From: Psococerastis gibbosa
Lineage: Eukaryota > Arthropoda > Insecta > Psocodea > Psocidae
Assembly: GCA_963971405.1 (NCBI GenBank)
Contig: OZ020492.1
Location: 4,712,001 to 4,776,000 of the forward strand
DNA length: 64,000 nt
Reading direction: 5' to 3'
Position numbers and translations under genes: made by a program. This document shows positions 10,552-21,209 of the stretch, in pieces; positions within the stretch are counted from its first letter, which is position 1; every line of letters starts with the position of its first letter. The notes beneath the pieces were generated by a model. That model made no database searches. It worked only from the letters and a program-made list of their open reading frames with translations, and was not told the origin of the DNA.

Positions 10552-11693
10552 CAGCGACCCGATCATGGGAATTTTAATACCGGGCGTGATATAATACCAT
10601 GCCACGTGCTGTGGCGTAAATAACTTCTGCTGCGCCCCCCCCCCCCCCCCGCAAGACCTTTGGTGCGCCCTACCTTGTCATTGTATTTCATCTTTTTTAT
10701 GGGTGATCTTCAATAGTGATCCTATTTAGTGTAAATTGTTTTCGTGAGAACTCAATTGTATCCTTAAGAGGTTATGGTGTTACTCGGTAGCATAGGCACA
10801 TAAAATGGGTTTAGCTTTGGTACGGACACAGCCAGTTAACATTTTGGTAATATGCGGACTAAATTGTCATGTTATCATCATTAAGTCGGCTGCGATTGTA
10901 TAGAAATAATATTGCATGTAATGCAAAGAAGGGGGCCAGGGGGAAAAATTTGAAAATGTAAGTGTAATATGGTGGGGTTTTCAGCAGCAAAGTATACCTT
11001 TTTACAAAGTTTACAAAAGAATGCTTATTCATATTGCAGCAAGCAGGGGGGCCGGGGGTCTCCTCCGGAGGATTTGTTTAAAAATAGTCCATAAATTTCA
11101 TAGTTATTGTCAACATGTGGAAAAAAATATTGAAATTTAATATTTTTATTAAAATAAAAGTAGATTTATAAATTATCTTAATATTTGGGGAGCTGAAGTG
11201 CGCCCTCGGCAAAGCTGCGCATTATTTACGCCACTGGCCACGTGATGGCATTAATTCAATGTTTATTATGAATGAACAGTAATCAGAATTTTTTAAATTG
11301 TGATGTTAGCAATACTGAAGAACTGAACTGACGAGACGTTGCCGTAGCAAATATAAATATAAATAGCAAAATGTAAACATATCGCCCTAGAAATAAACAT
11401 TAAAATGGACAAGTTTTAATTTTGAAATATGTAAGAATTATAACTAATTTGTCTAAATCTAAGACAGAAAAAATTATGAAACTCACCAAAAATATAGCCG
11501 AAGAACATTCAATTGTTTAAATAGACACAATTTGAATTTTCCGCGCTTAGCACTCTTGCGACGATTACCAACATCAAAAATTAAAAAATTCTGAAATTTA
11601 CTGTTCATTTATTTTAAACAATTGAATTAATACCATCACGTAACATGGTATTATATTACCCCCGGTATTAAAATCGCCATGATCGGGCCGCTG
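10552..11693. mobile_element. Long-TIR transposon carrying a nested hAT MITE
   Basis: The left end CAGCGACCCGATCATGG and right end CCATGATCGGGCCGCTG are inverted copies. Arms extend over AATACCGGG, ATATAATACCAT and ATGAACAGTAA for roughly 120 bp each, once the nested element at 10609-11236 is removed. Without the insertion and its duplication the element is about 506 bp. I could not find a clear target duplication outside the termini, so the superfamily is open. Confidence 0.8.
10609..11236. mobile_element. hAT-like element nested in a TIR arm (628 bp)
   Basis: It starts CTGTGGCGTAAATAA and ends TTATTTACGCCACTG. Identical GCCACGTG flanks lie at 10601-10608 and 11237-11244. The opposite arm of the host element has this site once, which gives an internal empty-site control. 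A C15 run follows the left end. The body shares GGGGGCC and TCCTCCGGAGGA blocks with the 392-949 family. Confidence 0.93.
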
Positions 11694-12437
11694 TTGGTGC
11701 AAAAAAGTACTTTTTTCATTTCACATGCATATTTTTAACTCCAGAATCCACCTCTGACTGCGCCATAAAAAAATATAGTAGGTGCCGTATCAAATTCCAC
11801 AATCACGCTGTATCAATATAGAGCTGTTGAAGTGTGAACTTCTTCTCACACAGAGAATCTTATGAGTTTTCTGTCGTTTTTGTTTTGTTTTTGGCTCACA
11901 AAGAAATGCCAATAAGATAGGTATTGTTTTTCTGAGAGGCAAGTTGAAATTTTTATTTATGAATCCGTGAAGGACGCCAGCCAGCTCCCCCCCCCCCCTC
12001 CCCCCCCCCCTCCCCCCCCCACCGACACTTAATAATTTATTTTCGTGACACAAGTATTAAAACCATCCAAATTCCGATTGTTATCACTATGCGGAAGAGT
12101 TTATATAGGGGAGGGTCTATGACACAAAAAGGGTAATGACTTTAAAAGGTTAGGAATGGATGAAGCCCTGGCCTTTTTTTGTGCCCAGCGGAAAGCCAAT
12201 ATTCTATCCAATATTTCTTTGTGGTATATGAAGGTTTAATATCACTACGGTTGCCTCCGTAACGATTTTCGATGTTCCGAAATGCATAAGATAGTTAAAT
12301 TCTGAAAACTTTTCTTTCGTCTTTGCGTTATAGAGATGGCAATTTCTCCTTACCATCTTATTTGATTGTAATAGTAATGCCGCGGCATGACAACTCATTG
12401 AGGGTTTAGGTCGGAGAACTGGAGATGGTCCTCCTTG
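11694..12437. other. Unassigned; contains a C-rich (C10T)n tract at about 11986-12020
   Basis: The pyrimidine tract is three runs of about ten C separated by single T. The minus frame at 11790-12053 translates this tract as glycine and arginine repeats and is rejected as a gene. I see nothing else. Confidence 0.45.
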
Positions 12438-12751
12438 ATATTGCAGTATTATATGGACTATATAACACTGACTTTTTAAATTAAAGAAGGGGCAACCACC
12501 ACGTTATAACTGAAATTAGAAGACTGATACAAACTGGACTTGGCGGGATTCGAACCCACGATCTACGCCTAACCGAGGCGTCGTCTTAACCGCTCGACCA
12601 CAAGCCCGCAGAAGCACAGTTGATGAATATCCTCTACTTATGTAGGCCTATATGCTCGTATTGACATGATTCGTAATGTTAGACAGGTTAGCACAACCAA
12701 AGTTAATTTAAAAATTCAGTGTTGTATACTCCATATAATACTGCAATATAA
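12438..12751 (-). mobile_element. Inverted-end unit enclosing a tRNA-like sequence
   Basis: The left edge ATATTGCAGTATTATATGG and right edge CCATATAATACTGCAATAT are inverted copies, about 50 bp with flanking AACACTGA/TCAGTGTT. The tRNA-like sequence at 12536-12607 is between them. Related left-edge sequences without the tRNA lie near 15700 and 56690, and near 59598 next to a second tRNA-like copy. Confidence 0.6.
12536..12607 (-). tRNA. tRNA-like sequence, probably pseudo/SINE-derived (copy 1)
   Basis: Read on the minus strand it folds as a 72-nt cloverleaf. The acceptor stem is GGGCTTG/CAAGTCC, the D arm GTCGAGCGGTTAAGAC, the anticodon stem ACGCC/GGCGT with loop TCGGTTA, the variable loop 5 nt, and the T arm GTGGG-TTCGAAT-CCCGC. 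Loop position 33 is C where functional tRNAs have U. The formal anticodon is GGU. A repeated copy at 59378 with shared 3' flank suggests a dispersed repeat and not a working gene. Confidence 0.55.
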
Positions 12752-12950
12752 TATGTAAAAAACAATGCCTTTATGGCATTAAAGTAAGCTCACAGACTTG
12801 TTCGGTTAGATTGATGACCCCCCTCTTGACTACTGCTTATTTGGAATTTTGTTGTCAGCAACGGTCCCAACAGCCGCGTTTCTCCCTACCGGTGAAGGTG
12901 TGTACCCACTAGGGTTGGGTGGACCGGGCTAAAGTTTTCCTTTTATGTCG

Positions 12951-13145
12951 ATTTTTAAATATTGATGTTGTTCCATTACTAAACCAACCTAGTAGAGTTA
13001 AGGCTATAAAACCCTCTCTTACACTCAACTAGGAAGACCCGGACCACCTGCTTTACATGCCCTCCGAGGCATGGCCAGAAAGTGTAGCAACCAACAACCC
13101 TTCGGGTGAAAGTCGGAGTCTATACCACTACTCTACATGTCCTGT
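12951..13145 (-). mobile_element. SINE family A, copy 2
   Basis: It reads in reverse: AT-rich tail, ATTACTAAACCAACCTAG, the TATAAAACCCTCTCTTACAC block, CCTGCTTTACATGCCCTCC, and the tRNA-like head near 13095-13140 with a degraded B box. It lies just upstream of a LINE remnant at 13325. Confidence 0.85.
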
Positions 13146-13324
13146 ACTGTAAGTACGAGTTTTGAACCTCGACTCTCTGTTTTTCAACCAACTGGCCTTC
13201 GACCTACGAACTTCGTGGGAACAACAGAGATTGTGTTAAGTATGCACTGACAGTCTCTCGACACCCCGAAATGGCTCTAACAAGTTAGATTTAGAGGAAG
13301 TATGTGCACTAGGTCAGGCTTTAC

Positions 13325-13660
13325 AAGACGCTAATCCTGCCTGTCCTTATATATGGTGGTGAAGCATGGGCCCTGACAAAGAAAGAATCAAGGGCGCTGG
13401 CTGTTTTCGAGCAGAAGGCTTCAGTGGATGGGACACGTCGTTCGTATGCCAGCAGAAAGAACAGCACAAGCAGTATGGATGGCATGTCCCAACAGAATAA
13501 GACCTTTGGGCCGTCCGAGACGACGCTGTGGCGACCAGCTAAAGGAAGATGTGCAGGAAGTTGACCTTTGGGCCGATGAGTGGCGTGGTCTGGCGAAGGA
13601 CAGGATCCGTTGGCGTGATGGTGTTGTGAATGCGGCCAAAAGTCCCCCAGGGCTGACAGC
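13325..13660 (+). pseudogene. LINE reverse-transcriptase C-terminal remnant (frameshifted)
   Basis: Translation gives PVLIYGGEAWALTKKESRA then, in another frame, LQWMGHVVRMPAERT, LGRPRRRCGDQLKEDV and DRIRWRDGVVNAAKSPPGL. This order (YG.E.W..TKK, W.GHV.RM, GRPR.RW, DR.RWR..V..A) is the C-terminal region of non-LTR retrotransposon polymerases. A deletion between EQK and LQWMGHV shifts the frame, so the copy is dead. The 80-aa frame at 13428-13670 is its second half. The clade is not determined. Confidence 0.88.
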
Positions 13661-13815
13661 GTCAACTTAAGTCAAAAAAGGTGTGTGCACTTGGTGCAGT
13701 TTCGAAATCTGAGTTGGGAGGCTTAATTATCTTAAACAGAAATTAAGGTAAGACGAGATTCAATACCAGGTTAATAAAACCATAACTTATTTTTTTTTTA
13801 CTGCGCCTTAAAATA

Positions 13816-13950
13816 ATTATTATGGAGGGCACGACAGAAGCGTTACAACACAGTCCTGTTCTGTGCGTCCTCGGTTGAGAGCCCCAAACTTCTCATATCT
13901 CCGGCGATCTTTCTTCTCAGTGTAACTTTCGGCCTCCCTGCAGCCTTATT
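13816..13950 (-). pseudogene. LINE C-terminal remnant
   Basis: The minus-strand translation contains GRPKVTLRRKIAGDM and LGLSTEDAQNRTVL followed by a stop codon and RFCRALH. This aligns with the neighbouring remnant at 14037 (RGRPKLTLDRKIVGDL..GLTREDAQDRNVW). It is a separate, shorter copy of the same LINE family. Confidence 0.8.
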
Positions 13951-14036
13951 ATGCCGTTTGGTATTAGCTATTCTTGGGGTTAAAAATGTAAGTAAACAAA
14001 TTTTGAAAAGCACTTTCCATTATAAAATAATCTTTT

Positions 14037-14755
14037 TTACATTTTTAATACCAGGTCTTCTTCTTTTTCCGCGCCATTTCCTCTTGGAGGGTCAGCGGCA
14101 GAGCTGCGGCGTTTCCAGACGTTTCTGTCTTGCGCGTCCTCCCTTGTGAGCCCGGTTTCTTGCAGGTCGCCTACAATTTTCCTATCCAGGGTGAGCTTTG
14201 GGCGCCCACGAGCTCGGCGTCCAGGTACCATCGTCTCTCCCACTCTTCGTATAAGCGCTGATGCCTCTCTCCTTAGCACGTGTCCCCACCAGCTGAGCCT
14301 CTTCCCTCTTAGTTTTTGCACCACGTCCGTTGTTCGCATTTCTTCCCGAATGTCCTCGTTTCTGTGCCTGTCATTTAATGTTACGCCACATGCCACATAC
14401 GTGGATCACTTGTTCTTCGCGTTTACGCATGGCCCAACACTCAGCGCCATATATCATACATGACCACTTGTTCGTATATGCGACTTTTCAATTTCTTTGG
14501 CATCTTTCTGTCAGTCAGGACCGCGGACATCTCTCGAAACTTGGCCCACCCCGAAGCAGTACGCGCCTTCACATCGTCATCGCAGCCTCCGTTTTCGCCA
14601 ATCGTGCTGCCTAGGTACTTAAATTTCCCTACTTTGTTTAGCTGATGGTTACCAACGCTTATGCTACCGGTTAGGAATAAAAATAATCGCCATAATTGTG
14701 GTTTCTTCCTTGTTTCTCCCGGATCATTACTCTTCTCACTTAGTGCTTTTCGTCT
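14037..14755 (-). pseudogene. LINE reverse-transcriptase C-terminal remnant
   Basis: On the minus strand the segments read LNKVGKFKYLGSTIGENGG, GWAKFREMSAVLTDRKMPKK, then after a frameshift IYGAECWAMRKREEQVIHV. These are followed by the intact frame at 14037-14396 (ACGVTLNDRHRNEDI, LSWWGHVLRREAS, RARGRPKLTLDRKIVGDL). The KYLGS, YGAECW and WGHV blocks are typical of RTE-like arthropod LINEs. The upstream polymerase core is missing (5' truncation). Plus-strand frames here are shadows. Confidence 0.88.
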
Positions 14756-14807
14756 CTATGTAGTAGAATGCCAGCGGCCTTACTATGTTGAATCCATGGG
14801 AGCAGGG

Positions 14808-15128
14808 CATGATTCAAACTGGGTCAAACTTGGTAGTGTGCCCAGCGTTGGTACTTGGCAGGGGAACATGGTGGGACATGATAACGCGCTGAGACTATAC
14901 CAGTCAGTCTACGTGAGTGTCGAGTCCTGGTCACCTCCGATTTAATCGTGTGACTTTACCATGTTCCCCAAAGTGGTTCGGAATCCACTATAATCAGGAG
15001 GTCCTCCCTGTCAGTCAACTCCCCTTTCCCCGAGGTGAAAGAGTCTGCCCTTAGGGTGCCTCAAGTTAACAAACAGAATCAGTCCCCCCACCAGGCTGAC
15101 AGGGTTGCTTAAAGCAGAAATGCTGATG
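14808..15128 (+). repeat. Interspersed repeat E, copy 1
   Basis: It contains GGCAGGGGAACATGGTGGGA, CGAGTCCTGGTCACCTCCGA, ATGTTCCCCAAAGTGGTTCG and CAGGCTGACAGGGTTGCTT in order. Other copies are at 50417 (plus) and at 36509, 36795 and 59019 (minus). The 94-aa frame at 14661-14945 runs partly through it. Function unknown. Confidence 0.8.
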
Positions 15129-16014
15129 AAAGCATCAACAACGTCTTTATGTAGTACATGTCCCCACCAGTTCAGCCTCTTCTCTCTCAGTTTCTACATA
15201 TAGCCATAAAAAGCCATTAAAAAGTAATTCACATGTTAGAACTTTTTTAAACTCGGACAGCCCCTCGCAATTAACTACAAAATGGGTGATGGTAATTAGT
15301 CTGGATTTGCAGCAAAATTCAAATTTTACATTCTTCCTTTTCGTAGAATTTGACAGCTGTTATTTCCACTGGGCTTTAATTATTTTCTTTTCACTAAAAT
15401 TTCGCATCCTCGCATTTCAAATTTCTGAAGCTCTCCCTATATTTGAAGACTTAAGAGGGAGGTAAGCCTATCAGGTGAACCAACGTATACCTTACTTTTC
15501 GTTAAAAATAAAATTTAATATTTTTCTTCACAAAATTCAAGAACTCGAACTTCAAAATAATATGAGCCCTTTGAAACTTGAAAACTTCACTGTTTCTCAT
15601 TCAATTTCAGGGGCTATGTACGTAAAGCATCTGTACATACAACATTTTGGGTTTATTTTTAAATTAAAAGAACTGGTAGTATCAGTGATCTATTCAATAT
15701 AATATTCCATAATGTGGTATATAATACTGACATAAACTAACTTAGGTTGAAGAGACAACTTCCCCATTATAACCAAAAGTAGGGGATCTCGAAAAATCTC
15801 GATTGGGAGTTTTCGAGGTCCTCTAAGTTCGATTGGTAATAGTGAGCTATTCGTACACGTTTTCCTAAATTAATGTATTTATTTAATACAGTAATTTATT
15901 ATAGTATAGTTAAAAGGGAAACTCCGATCAATTATTGTAAATACGGTAACTATCCAAAGAGATTATTTTCCTATGCTACTTTTCCCTACCCCAAATCATT
16001 AGAACCATTGAAGG
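15129..16014. other. Unassigned; contains an edge repeat at about 15700-15780
   Basis: The segment with TATAATACTGACATAAACTA and GGTTGAAGAGACAACTT resembles the inverted-end unit near 12438 and sequence near 56853 and 59620. The rest holds no supported gene. Confidence 0.4.
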
Positions 16015-16226
16015 AGGAACCAGTAGAATCCGGGCTGATGGGCCGTGGCCAAAGTGAAAGTGAACTTCCAAACGTTTCGTCAACATCTGCGGTCGACATC
16101 TTCAGTGGAACTGCGTAGACTTCTAAGATTGTATCTCGGAGGCTCAGCAGCGACTGTGAAACGAAACGTTTGGAAGTTCACTTTCACTTCGACCACGGCC
16201 CATCAGCCCGGATTCTACTGGTTCCT
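16015..16226. repeat. Snap-back hairpin, repeat H (66-bp arms, 80-bp loop)
   Basis: 16015-16080 and 16161-16226 are near-perfect inverted copies: AGGAACCAGTAGAATCC..GGGCTGATGGGCCGTGG..CAAACGTTTCGT. Related single-arm sequence occurs near 8899 and 35820. The frames at 15873 and 16045 lie across the arms and are not genes. Confidence 0.85.
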
Positions 16227-16698
16227 CATTCGACTCCGGCCGTGAAAGCCTTTGCAGTTATATTAGAACCATTATCCAAAACGGGTAGTGTTATGGCAAA
16301 TATGTTTTTTTTAACTTTATTCTTTTAAGAAGGTTAAGGCATAGGCTTCCAAATTTTTTGTAAACAAAGCAGGTCTGGGTTTTTCGGACTAAATTACTTA
16401 ATTTCTTGTTTCACAGCCACAAAAATATGAAATAATTGGTCTTATGAAAAATTCCTAACTTTCTGAAAAAGCAGACTATACTGTCTCATTTACGACTATT
16501 CTCTATAATCAGTTAAATGCACGTTACTGTGTTTTTCTAGAGCAATAATATTTCAGATAAAAAATGCGAGTTTACTACTATAAAAGCTTTTTTTTTTATA
16601 AATAAATATTTTTTATAAATTTTTCACAATGCCATTTTTATATGTTGGTGACTGGAAAACGAAGAATTAATTAATCAAAAATACTCAAGTGTGCTATG
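16227..16698. other. Unassigned AT-rich sequence
   Basis: It starts with a short tail (GTGAAAGCCTTTGCAGTTAT) shared with 35860-35880, so repeat H extends slightly. No gene seen. Confidence 0.35.
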
Positions 16699-16706
16699 GT
16701 TACGAA

Positions 16707-16871
16707 CATGGCCGTGCCCAGGGGGTGGTCCAAGGGTCCGGACCCCCCCCCCCCCCGAAATAAATTTTCTGTATTGTTTGAAGAATTCATCCATTACTTC
16801 ATTAATAAATTACGTAAACATTTTTTGGACCCCCCCCCCTCGCCCGAAATCAAAACCTGGGCACGGCCTTG
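16707..16871. mobile_element. hAT-like MITE, CATGGCCGTGCCC type (165 bp)
   Basis: The ends CATGGCCGTGCCCAGG and CCTGGGCACGGCCTTG form a 16-bp inverted repeat with few mismatches. Flanks are identical, GTTACGAA at 16699-16706 and 16872-16879. A C14 run and a C10 run lie near the ends. Relatives are 47061-47233 and 56716-56844. Two overlapping frames (16691-16909) merely read through it. Confidence 0.93.
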
Positions 16872-17099
16872 GTTACGAAACCTTTGGAAATCTTTGCCTT
16901 AAGATATAGGTACCATGAAAGTACAAAATATGCAAGTCATTAAATAATCATATAATTATTTATTTCCTTGATTTGTTTCATCTCCACCATTCCTGAGATA
17001 AATATTGGCTTGTCCACCAAATTTGAGAAACCCTATGTTCGAGACTCATTAAAACAGCATTTTCTGCCAGGCCTGGATTCATCGAACTCTCAATGGTAC

Positions 17100-17235
17100 C
17101 TTATCATCACAAGTAGGAAAGAATAGGCTGCCGGTCATGTTGCTGACCACATAACCTCAAATAGAGCAGTGGTTAAGAAAGAGAATCCTCTATCAGTTCT
17201 GCCTCCTAAATCCTCAATGGTTGTCGTGGCGAAGA
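17100..17235 (+). repeat. Interspersed repeat G, copy 1
   Basis: It contains ATGTTGCTGACCACATAACC and AAATAGAGCAGTGGTTAAGA, shared with 58660-58770 (plus) and 31000-31085 (minus) and in part with 17885-17945 and 32055-32105. Class unknown. Confidence 0.6.
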
Positions 17236-17327
17236 GCTGCCTGATCGCCTTATATTTTTGTTGTTGTATTTTTATTAATTTCTCACTTCTACATAGGCAT
17301 TTCATGAAATCCTGTAAATATCAATAC

Positions 17328-17497
17328 ATGGCTATTGGTGGCATAGTTGGTAGCGTGCTAGTACCTGTGCGAGTCTTTACACAGCATGCAATCGGGGACC
17401 TGTCGTAACTCAACCAAGGCAATACCTACAGAAGCCACTGAAGAGGTTATTCGTATGCATTCATTGAATTCTTTGTAAGCGATTAGTTTTTTTTTAA
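17328..17497 (+). mobile_element. SINE-like family B, copy 2
   Basis: Head GGTAGCGTGCTAGTACC, centre CCTGTCGTAACTCAACC, 3' part GTAAGCGATTAG and a T/A-rich tail, as in the copy at 4076. Confidence 0.65.
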
Positions 17498-17947
17498 ATT
17501 AATTGCGAGCGAACCCAAAAAAATGAAGGGTCGTCAACGTTGAGCGTTAAATTTTTTTTGATATGACGGTCACGTGCATTAACAGTCAGAAACCGAATGG
17601 TTCCTGTCACAGTCATATATTGACTTCAGTCATGTATATGACATATTGAGGGACTCGACGCTGATAGAATATTCAATTTTCTAATATTAATTAATGCTTC
17701 AATGCTCTAAAAATGCGCTAAAACAATGGACCATACTTCTACCTTAAGTAGCCTACTAAACGGATAAAATTGGAACTCTTTCTCACTCAATTACACAATT
17801 GGTTGTAGCTTCGATATTAAAGGAATGATTAACCACTGAGCCTGGATAGACCCATCCCCAATGGCAGGGTATTCTACCTGCACCGGTAAGGGAAAATTAC
17901 GGCTACCGGCCATGTTGCTGACCACCACACCCACAGTCGAGCAGCAC

Positions 17948-18036
17948 AAGTTGAGTGTAAGAGAGGGCTTCATAGCCCTAATTCCGCTAGGTTGGCTTAG
18001 TAATAGAAACAATATAAAGTCCTTATTTATTTAATT
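17948..18036 (+). mobile_element. SINE family A, tail fragment
   Basis: Only the 3' part is present: TTGAGTGTAAGAGAGGGCTT, AGGTTGGCTTAGTAATAGAA and a TTTA-rich tail. A repeat-G-like segment precedes it in place of the tRNA-like head. Confidence 0.7.
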
Positions 18037-18040
18037 TATA

Positions 18041-18419
18041 TGCTACGTAGAAAACTGGCACCCCAAATTTAAATACTTTTCATTTTTATTTAATTAACTC
18101 AGCAAGTTATTAAAAATTTGGCTCATCTAAGTTGTAGAAGACTACTTCGTGTGTCATATAATCAGGTATTTTTACTTTTCGGTTTTGTAGTTCTTCCAAA
18201 AATCGCGAAATTTTAGTCCTGTCTGGTATTTATGAAAGAACTAAGGTACCAAAAATTTAATATTTCCTATTATATGATGCATGAAGGAGTCTTCTAAAAA
18301 AAAACATCCATGAGCCACATCTTTAATGACTTGCTTTGTTAATTAAATAAAAAAATAAAAAGTCAATAAAAACAACAAATTTGTGGGTGCTCATTTTCTA
18401 CGTAGCATGTCCTCTTAAG
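18041..18419. mobile_element. Long-inverted-repeat MITE, family L copy 2
   Basis: The left arm starts TGCTACGTAGAAAA and the right arm ends TTTTCTACGTAGCA..CTCTTAAG. Both carry TTAATTAACTCAGCAAG-like and AGACTACTTC/GGAGTCTTCT blocks as in 6935-7359. The left end seems truncated against the SINE tail. Confidence 0.75.
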
Positions 18420-19174
18420 GAAGACCCTTTACCAGCCCTCAGTCTTCAATCTTTGATAGGTTTTTGAGCCCATTGCCATGATTGTATAATTATGACTGCA
18501 CCCGACTGCGACCTGGGGAACCTTACTATTTAAACATATTCAGGAATATTAAACCATGCAGGGGCCACCTATGGCCACAGTGTAATGCCTAAGGCATGAG
18601 GAAATGGTATTCGAGCCTTTGCGAGGCTTTCCTTGGTCATTCAAAAATAAAAACCGTAGCAAAACCACCCCCCATTAGCAAAACCACTGTTTTCCATCTA
18701 ACAAATGGTGATACATTGAAAACGTCATGGTTATCACTATAAAAAGTTAGAGCCGTATACCGTATGTTTTTATCATGTCCGATAGATATTAACGTGTATT
18801 CGAACGTATTGGTGATAATGTTTTAGTATTGTTTTATGGGTGGAGACATTATTATTTTCGAAACATGTTTCAGCTGCAATATGGGAATTATTGCTAACGG
18901 GATCGGGTTTCGCCTTTAGGGATGGGAAAAAGGGGTTGGGAACAGTGAAAGCTATCGGGTGGTTTTTATAACGCAACTGTATGAATGTTTACAGTAAGCT
19001 TGACATAAATTAGCTTAGTAAGCAACGTAAGTTTGAAGTTTATATAAGAGGGTATAGAACGTAGATATTGGATGGCCACCCCTGAATCACGCAAAAATCA
19101 GTTTTATTTTGTTTTTTTTTACTAATTTATGACGTGAGGTGTTAAGGCCCAACTTTGAGTAGGAATTGGCCTAA
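18420..19174. other. Unassigned sequence
   Basis: No gene or repeat recognised. The 67-aa minus frame at 18773-18976 has no domain. Confidence 0.35.
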
Positions 19175-19340
19175 GGCGGGTATTCCACATCCGTCAATCG
19201 TCAATGAAAAATTGAAAAATGACGTAACAATGACGTAAATTGACGTGATAGGTAGCAGAATTTTTAGTATGTCTTTAATGTCTGCTAAAACGTCATTTTT
19301 CAATTTGTCATTGACGATTGACGTATGTGGAATACCCACC
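19175..19340. mobile_element. Harbinger-like MITE (166 bp)
   Basis: The ends GGCGGGTATTCCACAT and ATGTGGAATACCCACC are inverted, and the arms continue through CAATCGTCAATGA for about 55 bp. The left flank is TAA; the right flank reads AAA, so a 3-bp TAA-type duplication is only partly supported. The 85-aa minus frame at 19142-19399 is this palindrome translated. Confidence 0.7.
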
Positions 19341-21148
19341 AAACATACGAGCACATTATATTTATTATATTTAGACACAGCATTATACAGGTTGCTCATG
19401 TAACATTATTCAAAGAACTTATATAATACACTAGAAGAACCATTGGCGCTCGTGTCGCATGGTCATTTGACTTCCGCCATTTTTGGGCTCACAGGGGGTA
19501 TTCTGTATTTTATTTAAAAACTAAGAGAAAATGCCTTTTTGTTGCCCTTTTATTATTATTACCTATAATTTAATTTTGCATTTGCTACATTTGAAATTTC
19601 ATAGGGTACAGTTACTGTTTTGATTGAACTTATTTGATGCTATTGTTTACTTTATTATTTATTACATTGTTACATAAAGCTATTTTGGGAAAGCATATTA
19701 ATTATCATAATAGTAAAGTTAGACAGCCTAAATATTTAATAAAGACACAATTTTTTGGTTTTAAAAATCTTGGGTTAGGAAAACTATTGAGTTTCATTTG
19801 GCGCGAGAGTTTTGACAGAGGGCTAACTCTCGCCAAACCATTCCTCAACTACCCCAGTCATTGGTCAGGTCTAGAGAAGAAATAAAGGAACAAACAAGGA
19901 ACAAGCTCAGATAATCGGAAAACAAAGGGAAACAAAACTCAGGGTTGGGCGCCGTGTGGATAAACCACTATTAAATTAAAAGAGAAAAGGATACATACGG
20001 TAGACAAAATATAGGAAATATGGAAATGCTAAATTATTATGACTTATTACCAGTCAAGCTGGTGTAGTTGAAGAATGATTAGGCTCCTTCCACAGGACAG
20101 GTAAAGAAAAATCAATAAATGCATATTAAGGGGCTGTTAATGAACAGTATACAGTAATCAGTACAGTATCAGAATATAAGATATAAAATGAGTAGGCTAC
20201 TTATCCTCAGCTGCTTCCTCCAGTAGCCGCGCATAAGTAGCCACCTCTGCATCGTCTCAGCTCCTCCTGGATGTTCTCAGGCAGTGCAATGGCGGGGACA
20301 CTCGGAACAAAAGATGGACGAAAGTTGAGGAGACTTGACATCGAGTATTGTACCTCCACCACCGCAGCACCTGAAAACACCCAAGAAGAGAAGTACACAT
20401 GGCAAAAGTACAAGTAAAAGTATACAAATAATATTGTAGTACAGAGTATAAGTGCAACAGTAAATACTGTATACACTATAATGATATAAACAGTATTAAT
20501 GGACACAATTCCCACCACCCTTCAGCGGCGCGCACCATACAAAACGTAATGGATAGCTCGCTGCTAGAAGGTGGGGAAAGAGCGTCATTCAGAGTTAAAG
20601 AACAAGATAACCCGGAATAGAAATTCGGGGTTATCCTGTATACTGAATATTACTATACAAATATAATACTTTAAAGCACGAGCAAGGGTAGCAACAAGTG
20701 CATACCCTGCCGTTAAAAGAGTAGTAAAATGTTATGTTAATTGAGAATGAATAATAATCTTGAATTTTAAGTGCCACGATAGGCTATACCAGCACGCTGG
20801 TGACAGAACCAACATAGGATACCGTATATACCGGATATCCCGAACAAACACTCTACAATAAGTTCACTGAAATAATAAAATAGGAGTTCACTGAAGAGGG
20901 AGGCGGGGTATACCTTAAGTCTATGGTGGGGGGGGGGGGGAGGGAATAATTGGAAGCTGATCACATGTACCTTCTTATGTGGGCCGACGCTCCATGGCGA
21001 TGGCCCTTCCGCCTTTCACCTCATCGGGCGTGGAAGCTCTACCTCGTCATCACTGGCCGGGAAGGTACATGGGACAGCAGACTCGCATCATACAGGAAGA
21101 ACGGTCCTTAGAGATGACCTATTGCGGCAGGTAGGTAGACCAACGGCA
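19341..21148. other. Largest unassigned stretch; possible decayed exon at 20228-20386
   Basis: This stretch has the fewest recognisable repeats. On the minus strand a TTTTCAG acceptor-like site precedes a frame ending PENIQEELRRCRGGYLCAAT and a stop. I cannot assign it to a family and see no matching donor or polyadenylation signal. A G13 run lies near 20930. Confidence 0.3.
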
Positions 21149-21209
21149 CAAGCACCGTGCCTAAGCACCGTACATAAGCACCGTACATAAGCACCGTACA
21201 TAAGCACCC
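21149..21209. repeat. 13-bp minisatellite (TAAGCACCGTACA)n
   Basis: Four to five head-to-tail copies, the inner three nearly identical and the outer ones diverged. Confidence 0.9.

Noticed and set aside
10388-11750. Possible outer hAT element (CATAGGCGGATCC to CCACCTCTG)
   Set aside because: The ends look similar to MITE termini but no matching 8-bp flanks exist, and the span includes an independently defined long-TIR element.
16691-16909. Two overlapping proline-rich frames
   Set aside because: Both simply traverse the MITE at 16707-16871 and its C-runs.
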